Of a stretch of 31,772 nucleotides of DNA, positions 1-6,283 are shown in pieces. Positions within the stretch are counted from its first letter, which is position 1; each line of letters opens with the position of its first letter. The notes beneath the pieces were generated by a model. That model ran no database searches. It saw only the letters and a list, made by a program, of their open reading frames with translations, and was not told where the DNA came from. Position numbers and translations under genes: made by a program. This stretch comes from DAOTEJ01 sp035454085 (GTDB lineage: Bacteria; Pseudomonadota; Gammaproteobacteria; Burkholderiales; Burkholderiaceae_F): assembly GCA_035454085.1 (NCBI GenBank), contig DAOTEJ010000025.1, positions 1-31,772 of the forward strand, written 5' to 3'.

Positions 1-273
1 CGCGGGTTCGTCGGCCGCGCCGAAGTGCCGCTTGGCGAGCACGGCCTGCCTGGGCAGCGGCTCGCGCAGCGCTGCCACGGTGGTCCCGAGCTGCTCGGGG
101 CAGTGCTCGGTGGCAAGCACCGGGATGCCGAAGCCGCGCGCAGCAGACGCCAGTGCCTCGAGCCGCGCGAGCACGGCCTCGTGATCCGCGATGTGCGGGA
201 CTAGGCGCGCCTGAGCATCGACGATCAGCAGGACCGAACGCTCCCGCTCCAGTCGCGCCGCATCCTCAGCCAT
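1..273 (-). CDS. Isochorismatase-family cysteine hydrolase, N-terminal part
   Basis: The reading frame starts at the ATG at 273 and runs off the left edge, giving 91 residues. The N-terminus reads MAEDAARLERERSVLLIVDA, and VLLIVDAQARLVPHI carries the first beta-strand and the catalytic Asp of the isochorismatase fold (family knowledge). A helix follows, then GIPVLATEHCPEQLG, the second strand with the usual TEQ/TEH-type motif. The catalytic Cys would lie beyond the window, so hydrolase activity cannot be confirmed. The gene starts 19 bases after the stop of the FAD-linked oxidase on the same strand, so the two are probably cotranscribed. No strong Shine-Dalgarno sequence is seen. The substrate cannot be told from this fragment. 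Confidence 0.8.
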   Translation of the reverse strand, partial: MAEDAARLERERSVLLIVDAQARLVPHIADHEAVLARLEALASAARGFGIPVLATEHCPEQLGTTVAALREPLPRQAVLAKRHFGAADEPA

Positions 274-292
274 GGGGGCTTCGCTCGCCACG

Positions 293-1702
293 CTAGCGCC
301 GCACGATCTTGCCGGGGTTGAGGATGTCGTTCGGGTCGAACGCGCGCTTGATGCGGGCCATCAGGTCGATCGCCTCGGGGCCGTGCTCCTCGAGCAGGAA
401 GTCCATCTTGTGCAGGCCCACGCCGTGCTCGCCGGTGCAGGTGCCGTCCATGCGCAGGGCGCGCGCCACGATGCGGCCGTTCAGGCGCTCGGCCTCCTCG
501 ACCTCGCGCGGGTCTTCGGGATCGGCGAGGATGGCGCAGTGGAAGTTGCCATCGCCCACATGGCCAAGGATGGGCGCGGGCAGGAAGCTCTTGGCGGTGT
601 CGGCGATCGTCTCGTCGATGCACTCGGCCAGGCGCGAGATCGGCACGCACACGTCGGTGGTGAAGCTGCGGCAGCCGGGCTTGAGCGCGAGGCAGGCAAA
701 GTACGCGTTGTGCCGCGCCGCCCACAGGCGGCTGCGCTCCTCGGGCGTGGCGGCCCACTCGAAGCCCTGGGCGCCGTGCTCGGCGGCAATCGCCTGCACG
801 GTCTGCGCCTGTTCGCGCACGCTGCCTTCGCTGCCGTGGAACTCGAACAGCAGCATCGGCAGTTCGGGCAGGGCGAGGTGCTCGCGGGCGTTGACCGCGC
901 GCACGGTGAGCGCGTCGAGCAATTCGCAGCGGGCGATGGGCACGCCCATCTGGATGGTCCGGATGGTGGTGGCCACCGCGGCCGCGACGCTGGGAAAGGA
1001 GCACACCGCGGCGCTGATTGCCTCGGGCTGCGGATAGATGCGCAGCGTGGCCTCGGTGATCACCCCCAGCGTGCCCTCGCTGCCCACGAAGAGCCGCGTC
1101 AGGTCGTAGCCCGCGCTGCTCTTGCGTGCGCGCCGTGCGGTGCGCAGCACCTTGCCCTCGGCCGTGACCACGGTGAGGGCAAGCACGTTCTCGCGCATGG
1201 TGCCGTAGCGCACGGCATTGGTGCCCGAGGCGCGCGTGGCGCACATGCCGCCGAGCGTGGCGTCCGCGCCGGGGTCGATGGGGAAGAACAGGCCCGTGTG
1301 GCGGATCGCCTCGTTCAGCTGCTTGCGCGTCACGCCGGCCTGCACGGTGACGGTCAGATCCTCGGGGTGCACCGCGATCACCTGGTTCATGCGGCCCAGG
1401 TCCAGGCTCACCCCGCCGCGCGCGGCGAGCAGGTGGCCCTCGAGCGAGGAGCCCACGCCATACGGGATCAGCGGGACGCGGTGCGCGGCGCACAGGCTCA
1501 CGACCGCGGCGACTTCCTCGGTCGTCTCGGCGAAGACCACCGCGTCGGGCAGCATGGGCGCGAAGGGCGACTCGTCTCGGCCGTGGTGCTCGCGCACGGC
1601 CTGGACGACCGACACGCGCTTGCCCAAGCGCGCGTGCAACTGGGCGAGCAGTTCCGGGGGCAGGGCGGGGTGGGGCAGGGACGCGGGCAGGGGAGCGTTC
1701 AT
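293..1702 (-). CDS. FAD-linked oxidase, D-lactate dehydrogenase (cytochrome) type
   Basis: This 469-residue protein belongs to the GlcD/LDHD family of FAD_binding_4 oxidases. These oxidise a 2-hydroxy acid, typically D-lactate, and pass electrons to cytochrome c or quinone. The FAD-binding loop reads PYGVGSSLEGH, which resembles the mitochondrial D-lactate dehydrogenase form, followed by PGADATLGGMCATRASG and GSEGTLGVITEATL. The C-terminal cap has GHVGDGNFH and GTCTGEHGVG, the metal and substrate motifs of the family, and ends DPNDILNPGK. The ATG at 1702 is preceded by GGAGG with 5-bp spacing and matches the family N-terminus; a longer frame upstream would run into the divergent gene. D-2-hydroxyglutarate or glycolate as substrate is not excluded. 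Confidence 0.88.
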   Translation of the reverse strand: MNAPLPASLPHPALPPELLAQLHARLGKRVSVVQAVREHHGRDESPFAPMLPDAVVFAETTEEVAAVVSLCAAHRVPLIPYGVGSSLEGHLLAARGGVSLDLGRMNQVIAVHPEDLTVTVQAGVTRKQLNEAIRHTGLFFPIDPGADATLGGMCATRASGTNAVRYGTMRENVLALTVVTAEGKVLRTARRARKSSAGYDLTRLFVGSEGTLGVITEATLRIYPQPEAISAAVCSFPSVAAAVATTIRTIQMGVPIARCELLDALTVRAVNAREHLALPELPMLLFEFHGSEGSVREQAQTVQAIAAEHGAQGFEWAATPEERSRLWAARHNAYFACLALKPGCRSFTTDVCVPISRLAECIDETIADTAKSFLPAPILGHVGDGNFHCAILADPEDPREVEEAERLNGRIVARALRMDGTCTGEHGVGLHKMDFLLEEHGPEAIDLMARIKRAFDPNDILNPGKIVRR

Positions 1703-1742
1703 AATCGCCTCCGACTCGACCAATGCGGACACGATACTCGAC

Positions 1743-2303
1743 ATGGGCAAGCGCCTCACTCAGATTGCCACCCGGACGGGCGACGACGGCACCACCGGCC
1801 TGGGCGACGGCACGCGCGTGCCCAAGGACCACCTGCGCATCGCTGCGATGGGCGAGGTCGACGAGCTCAACTCGCACATCGGACTGCTGCTCACCGAGCT
1901 GCTGCCCTTCGAGGTGCGCGCCGATCTGGTGGACATCCAGCACGATCTGTTCGACCTTGGCGGCGAGCTGTGCATCCCGGGCTACACGATGCTCAAGGAC
2001 GTGCAGGTGGCGCGGCTCGACGCGCGGCTGGCGCACTACAACGCGGATCTGCCGCGGCTCGAGGAATTCATCCTTCCCGGCGGCGCGCGCACCGCGGCGC
2101 TGGCGCACGTGTGCCGCACCGTGGCGCGGCGCGCCGAGCGCGCCATCGTGGCCCTGGGCCAGTCCGAACCGGTGCGCCCCGAGGCGCGCCAATACGTGAA
2201 CCGGCTATCGGACCTGATGTTCGTGCTGGCGCGCGTGCTCAATCGCGTGGCGGGCCAGGGCGACGTGCTCTGGCAGCAGCGCAAGACTCAGCGCGAAGCC
2301 TGA
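1743..2303 (+). CDS. Cob(I)alamin adenosyltransferase, PduO type
   Basis: The 186-residue protein is a PduO-type ATP:cob(I)alamin adenosyltransferase, which transfers adenosyl from ATP to cobalamin to make adenosylcobalamin. The N-terminal ATP loop TRTGDDGTTGLGDG is intact, followed by VDELNSHIG, the helical-bundle motif EFILPGG, CRTVARRAER and YVNRLSDLMFVLAR near the C-terminus, all in the family order and at full length. The ATG at 1743 is the only in-frame start near the expected N-terminus, but no Shine-Dalgarno sequence precedes it. A GATACT hexamer sits just 4 bases before the ATG, so the message may be very short-leadered or leaderless. The gene is divergent from the FAD-linked oxidase with only 40 bp between start codons. 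Confidence 0.93.
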   Translation: MGKRLTQIATRTGDDGTTGLGDGTRVPKDHLRIAAMGEVDELNSHIGLLLTELLPFEVRADLVDIQHDLFDLGGELCIPGYTMLKDVQVARLDARLAHYNADLPRLEEFILPGGARTAALAHVCRTVARRAERAIVALGQSEPVRPEARQYVNRLSDLMFVLARVLNRVAGQGDVLWQQRKTQREA

Positions 2304-2304
2304 G

Positions 2305-2330
2305 CGCGCGGGCGCGGTACGGCCCGCGCG
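2305..2330. other. GC-rich hairpin between convergent genes
   Basis: Two bases after the adenosyltransferase stop codon there is a perfect 9-bp inverted repeat (CGCGCGGGC / GCCCGCGCG) with an 8-base loop. It lies between two convergent genes and could stop transcription or protect the 3' ends. It has no T tract on either strand, so it is not called an intrinsic terminator. Confidence 0.4.
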
Positions 2331-2359
2331 AGGTCCGTGCCTCGCGGCCGTGAGCGCCG

Positions 2360-2551
2360 CTAGCCGGATGCGCGCGGCGTACGCGGCGCGGCTTTCCTGA
2401 GCCTGACACCACGGCGCTCGAGCGCCTCGCGAAGCAGGAACTCGACCTGCGCGTTGACCGAGCGCAGCTCCACCCCGGCCAGGCGCTCCAGCTCCGCCCA
2501 CAGGGCGGGGTCGATGCGCAACAGGAAGGCCTTCTTGTCGGGGCTCGCCAT
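2360..2551 (-). CDS. Arc-like ribbon-helix-helix DNA-binding protein
   Basis: This 63-residue protein has the ribbon-helix-helix layout. A short beta-strand (residues 7-13, KAFLLRI) is followed by helix A starting at DPALWAELERLAG and helix B in NAQVEFLLREALERRG, ending in a basic tail. Members of the family bind palindromic DNA as dimers through the strand. The gene is the last of a three-gene minus-strand operon: its ATG lies 10 bases after the stop of the PH-like gene, with GAGG upstream. The operon's promoter carries a perfect 20-bp palindrome (3942-3961), so this protein is a good candidate for the autoregulator; that link is inferred. Similar proteins are often annotated as HicB-like antitoxins, but no toxin partner is present here. 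Confidence 0.82.
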   Translation of the reverse strand: MASPDKKAFLLRIDPALWAELERLAGVELRSVNAQVEFLLREALERRGVRLRKAAPRTPRASG

Positions 2552-2561
2552 CGCGCGGGCC

Positions 2562-3038
2562 TCAGGAGCGCAGCGGCTGACCGAGCGCGCGGCGCAGGGT
2601 GCCCGCCAACTCGCGCGGCTCGTCGGTGCCGATCATCAGCGTCTTGCCGTCGCGCCGGGTGACGAGCACCGCGTCGAAGCCGCTGACGTTGTAGAGCCAG
2701 CCACGGCGCGTGAGGTGGATGCCCCAGCCCTCGACGAAGCGGGTGCGGGTGGGCTCGACCGCCGCGATCTCGGCCAGCGGCAGCGACTTGCGCGGCCAGC
2801 CCAGGCCGAAACGCCAGGCCAGCGCCCCGTCGGCGATGCTCACCGTCAGCGAGCCGAAGGCCATCAGGGTGAGCAGCGGCGCGCCGACGATGAGCAGCAG
2901 CAACCATCCGGGCAGAGGCTCGCTGCCCGCGGGCGGAAGAACGAAGACGAGCACGAAGGCGAGCAGCGCGCCCAGGGCCGCGGCGAGGACGATGGCCCAG
3001 CCGAACTGGGTGTGGTGGTAGAGCGGCCGCGCGCTCAC
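2562..3038 (-). CDS. Small membrane protein with PH-like domain
   Basis: Two hydrophobic segments (about residues 14-34 and 43-62) are followed by a soluble C-terminal part. That part resembles a bacterial PH-like domain: strands in SLTVSIADGALAWRFG, then SLPLAEIAAVEPTRT, GWGIHLTRRGWLYNVSG and DAVLVTRRDGKTLMIGTDEP. The chosen GTG start at 3038 lies 5 bases after the SPFH stop codon and gives 158 residues; an ATG at 3101 would force a 58-base overlap. The position between the SPFH gene and the RHH gene suggests a partner of the SPFH protein in the inner membrane. The precise function is unknown. Confidence 0.75.
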   Translation of the reverse strand: MSARPLYHHTQFGWAIVLAAALGALLAFVLVFVLPPAGSEPLPGWLLLLIVGAPLLTLMAFGSLTVSIADGALAWRFGLGWPRKSLPLAEIAAVEPTRTRFVEGWGIHLTRRGWLYNVSGFDAVLVTRRDGKTLMIGTDEPRELAGTLRRALGQPLRS

Positions 3039-3043
3039 AGCGC

Positions 3044-3928
3044 CTAGCCCTGGTAGAGCGTGCCGGTGTTGATCACGGGCTGGGCGTCGTTGTCCGAGCA
3101 CAGGACCACGAGCAGGTTGCTCACCATGGCGGCGCGGCGCTCGTCGTCGAGCTCGACGATCTGCCGCTCGGACAGGCCCTTGAGCGCCATCTCGACCATG
3201 CTCACCGCGCCATGCACGATCTTGGCGCGCGCGGCGATGATCGCCTCGGCCTGCTGGCGGCGCAGCATCACCTGGGCGATCTCGGGCGCGTAGGCGAGGT
3301 GGGTGAGCTTGGCGTCCTCGACCACGATGCCGGCCTGATCGAAGCGCTCGGTGAGTTCGGCGATGAGCGCCTCGGTGATGCGGTCCTGGCCGCCACGCAG
3401 GGTCGGTTCGCCGGAGAGCGGATCCTCGCCCTCGTCGTAGGCGTAGCTCGAGGCCAGGTGGCGCACCGCCGATTCGGCCTGGATGGTGACGTAGCTCTGG
3501 TAGTCCTCGACGTCGAACACCGCCTGCGCGGTGTTGCGCACCCGCCAGACGATGGCCGCGGCGATCTCGATCGGATTGCCGCGCTTGTCGTTGACCTTGA
3601 GCCGGTCGCTCACGAAGTTGTGCGCGCGCAGGCTGATCTTCTGCTTCTTGTAGAACGGGTTGGCCCAGCGCAGGCCTTCGCTGCGGTCGGTGCCCACGTA
3701 CTGGCCGAACAGCAGCAGGATCGCCGCTTCGTTGGGCTGGAGCATGTACAGGCCGGCGAGCACGAAGACGCCGACGAGGATCAGCGCCACGTCGAGGATC
3801 AGCCCCGGCAGGCCCGCCGGACGCAGCAGCATGGCCGCGCCGGCGAGGATCAGCGCCAGGCCGATCGCGACCATCAGGTAGCCGCTCGTGCTGCGGCGTT
3901 CGATCTCGTGGGTACGGCTGGCGGACAT
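3044..3928 (-). CDS. SPFH/band-7 domain membrane protein
   Basis: This 294-residue protein has two N-terminal transmembrane segments (about residues 17-37 and 43-63). They are followed directly by an SPFH domain starting at LQPNEAAILLLFGQYVGT, with the typical GLRWANPF and the IEIAAAIVWRV core strands. A helical stretch with RRQQAEAIIAARAKIV follows, the flotillin/prohibitin-type coiled region. The C-terminus ends in SDNDAQPVINTGTLYQG. Such proteins scaffold membrane microdomains; no enzymatic motif is present and no NfeD partner is seen here. It is the first gene of the operon with the PH-like and RHH genes. The ATG at 3928 has a strong GAGGAGG Shine-Dalgarno sequence, and a TTGACA -35 box and a palindrome lie immediately upstream. 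Confidence 0.92.
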   Translation of the reverse strand: MSASRTHEIERRSTSGYLMVAIGLALILAGAAMLLRPAGLPGLILDVALILVGVFVLAGLYMLQPNEAAILLLFGQYVGTDRSEGLRWANPFYKKQKISLRAHNFVSDRLKVNDKRGNPIEIAAAIVWRVRNTAQAVFDVEDYQSYVTIQAESAVRHLASSYAYDEGEDPLSGEPTLRGGQDRITEALIAELTERFDQAGIVVEDAKLTHLAYAPEIAQVMLRRQQAEAIIAARAKIVHGAVSMVEMALKGLSERQIVELDDERRAAMVSNLLVVLCSDNDAQPVINTGTLYQG

Positions 3929-3941
3929 CGCGGCCTCCTCG

Positions 3942-3961
3942 TCAAAGTGATATCACTTTGA
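3942..3961. promoter_or_regulatory. Perfect 20-bp palindrome, probable operator of the SPFH operon
   Basis: The sequence TCAAAGTGATATCACTTTGA is its own reverse complement over all 20 bases. It is AT-rich in a GC-rich context and lies 13 bases upstream of the SPFH start codon, covering the place where the -10 element should be. A dimer-of-dimers ribbon-helix-helix protein such as the one encoded by the last gene of the operon would be a natural binder; that assignment is inference. Confidence 0.75.
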
Positions 3962-3983
3962 TGTCAGATGCCGCGGCTGTCAA
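3955..3983 (-). promoter_or_regulatory. Probable sigma70-type promoter of the SPFH operon
   Basis: On the minus strand a perfect TTGACA occurs at 3983-3978. Seventeen bases further is CAAAGT (3960-3955), a weak -10 that lies inside the palindrome. Binding of a repressor to the palindrome would therefore block the -10 region. The -35 box is clear, the -10 is a poor match. Confidence 0.55.
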
Positions 3984-4012
3984 GTCCCCCTGCGCGGATC
4001 CTTCGCGGCCGG

Positions 4013-5107
4013 CTACTTGCCGGAGTAGTTGGCGTTGCGCAGGCGGCGCGAGCGCACCGCCTCGGCCAGGGTGTCGAGCGCGCGCACGCTGTCGTCCCAG
4101 CCCATGCAGGCGTCGGTGATCGACTGGCCATAGGTCAGCGGCTTGCCCGGCACCAGGTCCTGGCGGCCCTCGACGAGGTGGCTCTCGATCATCACGCCCA
4201 CGATGCGGGTCTCGCCCGCCGCGAGCTGATGGCCGATGTCCGTGGCGACCTTGAGCTGGTTGGCGTGCTTCTTCTCGCTGTTGGCGTGGCTCGCGTCGAT
4301 CATCAGGCGCTGCGCCAGACCGGCCTTGGCGAGCTCGGTGCAGGCGGCGTCCACGCTCGCGGCATCGTAGTTGGGGGCGCGTCCGCCGCGCAGGATGATG
4401 TGGCAGTCCTCGTTGCCGCGCGTGCTCACGATGGCGGAGTGGCCGCCCTTGGTCACCGACAGGAAGTGGTGCGGCTGCTGCGCGGCCTTGATCGCGTCGG
4501 TGGCGATCTTGATGTTGCCGTCGGTGCCGTTCTTGAAGCCCACCGGGCACGACAGGCCGCTGGCCAGTTCGCGGTGCACCTGGCTCTCGGTGGTGCGCGC
4601 GCCGATCGCACCCCAGGCCACGAAGTCCGCGATGTACTGCGGGGTGATCATGTCCAGGTATTCGCAGCCCGCGGGAACGCCCGCCTGGTTGATCTGCATG
4701 AGCAGCTCGCGCGCGGCCCGCAGTCCGTGATTGATGCGGTAGCTGCCGTCGAGGTCGGGATCGTTGATCAGGCCCTTCCAGCCGACCGTGGTGCGCGGCT
4801 TCTCGAAGTACACGCGCATCACGACCTCGAGCTCGGGCGCGAGCCGGTCGCGCTCGCCCTTGAGGCGGCGGGCGTACTCAAGCGCGGCGGCCGGGTCGTG
4901 GATCGAGCAGGGGCCGATCACCACCAGCAGCCGGTCGTCCATGCCGTGCAGGATGCGGTGCGCCGCCTGGCGCGCCTCGTGCACGGTGGCCGAGGCCGCC
5001 TCGTCGCAGGGGAACTCGCGGATCAGGTGCGAGGGCGGCGCGAGTTCCTTGATCTCGCGGATCCGCAGGTCGTCGGTCATGTAGCGCATCGGTCTGGCCT
5101 CGTGCAT
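4013..5107 (-). CDS. aroG: 3-deoxy-7-phosphoheptulonate (DAHP) synthase, class I
   Basis: This 364-residue cytoplasmic enzyme condenses phosphoenolpyruvate and erythrose 4-phosphate to DAHP, the first step of the shikimate pathway to Phe, Tyr and Trp. Class I AroF/AroG/AroH hallmarks are present: VVIGPCSIHDP with the metal-ligand Cys67, the PEP-binding RVYFEKPRTTVGWKGL, INDPDLDGSYRINHGL, GARTTESQVHRELASGLS and PVGFKNGTDG, and DASHANSEKK. The ATG at 5107 is chosen because the longer frame would read through the intrinsic terminator at 5134-5166; another Met is six residues further in. Which end product inhibits the enzyme cannot be read from the sequence. A Phe/Tyr/Trp-rich leader peptide and terminator upstream suggest control by attenuation. 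Confidence 0.95.
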   Translation of the reverse strand: MHEARPMRYMTDDLRIREIKELAPPSHLIREFPCDEAASATVHEARQAAHRILHGMDDRLLVVIGPCSIHDPAAALEYARRLKGERDRLAPELEVVMRVYFEKPRTTVGWKGLINDPDLDGSYRINHGLRAARELLMQINQAGVPAGCEYLDMITPQYIADFVAWGAIGARTTESQVHRELASGLSCPVGFKNGTDGNIKIATDAIKAAQQPHHFLSVTKGGHSAIVSTRGNEDCHIILRGGRAPNYDAASVDAACTELAKAGLAQRLMIDASHANSEKKHANQLKVATDIGHQLAAGETRIVGVMIESHLVEGRQDLVPGKPLTYGQSITDACMGWDDSVRALDTLAEAVRSRRLRNANYSGK

Positions 5108-5133
5108 GGCGGTCTCTCTGAGCCCGCCCTGGC

Positions 5134-5166
5134 AAAAAAAAACCGCCAGGGGCTGGGCCTGGCGGT
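5134..5166 (-). terminator. Intrinsic terminator in the aroG leader (attenuator)
   Basis: In the transcript direction (minus strand) a perfect 9-bp stem, ACCGCCAGG / CCTGGCGGT, encloses the 7-base loop CCCAGCC and is followed by eight further T residues. It lies 18 bases after the leader-peptide stop codon and 26 bases before the aroG start codon. It is the only long homopolymer run in the window outside genes. Such a terminator inside a 5' leader, rather than after a gene, is the defining part of a transcription attenuator. Confidence 0.93.
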
Positions 5167-5218
5167 GGGTGTCGGGGTGGCGATCTACGCGCGCCGCTCG
5201 ACTCTTTCCGCCAGGGGC
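5143..5218 (-). promoter_or_regulatory. Competing antiterminator/terminator segments of the aroG leader
   Basis: The 11-mer GCCCCTGGCGG (minus strand) occurs exactly twice: at 5218-5208, inside leader codons 20-24, and at 5153-5143, in the 3' side of the terminator. Both copies can pair with the terminator's 5' arm CCGCCAGG (5165-5158), so only one of the two structures can form at a time. A further GCCAGGG (5133-5127) after the T tract could pair with the released 3' arm. This gives a four-segment layout of the trp/phe attenuator kind. Base pairing is seen by eye; folding energies were not computed. Confidence 0.7.
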
Positions 5219-5277
5219 AGGAAAAAGCCAAAGAACCAAAAGTAGAAGCGGGCGGTGGCGGTCACGGTCAGATCCAT
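5185..5277 (-). CDS. Aromatic-rich leader peptide of aroG (30 aa)
   Basis: The frame starts at the ATG at 5277 and ends with TAG at 5187-5185, giving 30 residues. Residues 11-19 are FYFWFFGFF: six Phe, one Tyr and one Trp in nine positions. Runs of codons for the pathway's end products just before a terminator are the hallmark of ribosome-mediated attenuation leaders such as pheL and trpL (family knowledge). The leader lies upstream of DAHP synthase, whose pathway makes exactly these three amino acids. The start codon is preceded by GGGGCGG, which sits in a small hairpin (5280-5295). The peptide itself probably has no function other than being translated. Confidence 0.85.
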   Translation of the reverse strand: MDLTVTATARFYFWFFGFFLPLAERVERRA

Positions 5278-5304
5278 TGCCGCCCCATCGGGCGGTCGAC
5301 GGGG

Positions 5305-5333
5305 ACTCTAGCGCCTTTGCCGCAGTGCCGCAA
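5305..5333 (-). promoter_or_regulatory. Probable promoter of the aroG leader transcript
   Basis: On the minus strand TTGCGG (5333-5328) and TAGAGT (5310-5305) are separated by 17 bases, a plausible sigma70-type promoter. Transcription would begin near 5298, about 20 bases before the leader-peptide ATG. It sits directly after the stop codon of the CdsA-like gene. The match to consensus is moderate. Confidence 0.5.
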
Positions 5334-5335
5334 GC

Positions 5336-6283
5336 CTAGAGGAAGAAGAACACGGTGAGCTGGTAGAACACCGGTGCGGCGAAGATCAGCGAGTCCAGCC
5401 GGTCGAGCGCGCCACGCGTGAGCACGATCTCGGTGTCCCAGCGGCGTGCGCCCAGCGAGCGCTTGACGGAACTGAGCACCAGCCCGCCCATGAAGCCGGC
5501 CACCACGATTGCTCCCGACATGAGGATCGCCTGCCAGAAGCGGAAGGGGGTGAGCCACCACAGCGATGCACCGATCAGCACCGCGCCCAAGCCGCCTGCG
5601 AACACGCCCTTGCGCGTCTTGTTGGCGTTGGAGCGCAGCGGCGTGCCGCCCAGCAGGGCGCTGGCCATCACCTCCAGCAGGTCCGAGAAGTACACCACCA
5701 GCAGGAAGAACAGCAGCAGCAGCTGTCCGCTCGACTGGAAGCGCGGAACCTCGAGCGCCATGATCGCGCCCGCGTGACTGACGCAGAACACGCTGATCAT
5801 CAGTCCCCACTGCACCTTGGCCACGCGCTCGAGATAGCGCTCCGTGTCCTGCCTCAGCGCCATGAGCACCGGCAGCAGCAGGAACACGTAGACCGGGATG
5901 AAGAGCGAGAAGATCTGGTACTGGTCGAACCCGATCAGCAGATACTGGATGGGGATCACCGCATAGAAGGCGATCACCAGCGCCCAGTGGTCCGAGGCCT
6001 TGGTCGGGGTGAGCGCGATGAACTCGCGCAGCGCCAGGAAGGACGAGAACGCGAACACCACCAGCAGGCCCGGCTGGCCCAGCGCGAAGGCCACGGCAAA
6101 GATGAGGATCAGCGACCACGAGGCGCGCACCCGCGAGTTGACGATGGCGATGCGCTGCTGCTTGGCCCCGTCGCTGGCGTGGCCCAGCAGCCACTGGCCG
6201 TAGGCGGTGGCCGCGGCCGAGAAGAGCACCAGCCCCGCCAGGATCAGCAGGTAGGCCTCGTTGGCGGACAGTCCGAGCCTCAT
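5336..6283 (-). CDS. CdsA-like phosphatidate cytidylyltransferase family protein
   Basis: This 315-residue integral membrane protein has about eight hydrophobic segments and matches the CDP-diglyceride synthase family. Members make CDP-diacylglycerol from phosphatidate and CTP in the inner membrane. The C-terminal signature aligns without gaps: SSVKR at 271-275 and DRLD at 294-297 are conserved. However, the usual KD pair is RR (280-281) and the usual HGG is TRG (289-291). The reaction may therefore differ from, or be weaker than, that of a housekeeping CdsA. The ATG at 6283 overlaps the TGA of the upstream acyltransferase (ATGA), so the pair is translationally coupled. This is probably a paralogue, like E. 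coli YnbB, rather than the essential cdsA. Confidence 0.82.
   Translation of the reverse strand: MRLGLSANEAYLLILAGLVLFSAAATAYGQWLLGHASDGAKQQRIAIVNSRVRASWSLILIFAVAFALGQPGLLVVFAFSSFLALREFIALTPTKASDHWALVIAFYAVIPIQYLLIGFDQYQIFSLFIPVYVFLLLPVLMALRQDTERYLERVAKVQWGLMISVFCVSHAGAIMALEVPRFQSSGQLLLLFFLLVVYFSDLLEVMASALLGGTPLRSNANKTRKGVFAGGLGAVLIGASLWWLTPFRFWQAILMSGAIVVAGFMGGLVLSSVKRSLGARRWDTEIVLTRGALDRLDSLIFAAPVFYQLTVFFFL

Noticed and set aside
2360..2551. Antitoxin of a toxin-antitoxin pair
   Set aside because: The RHH fold fits, but no toxin gene lies beside it; the neighbours are membrane proteins, so a plain transcription regulator is more likely.
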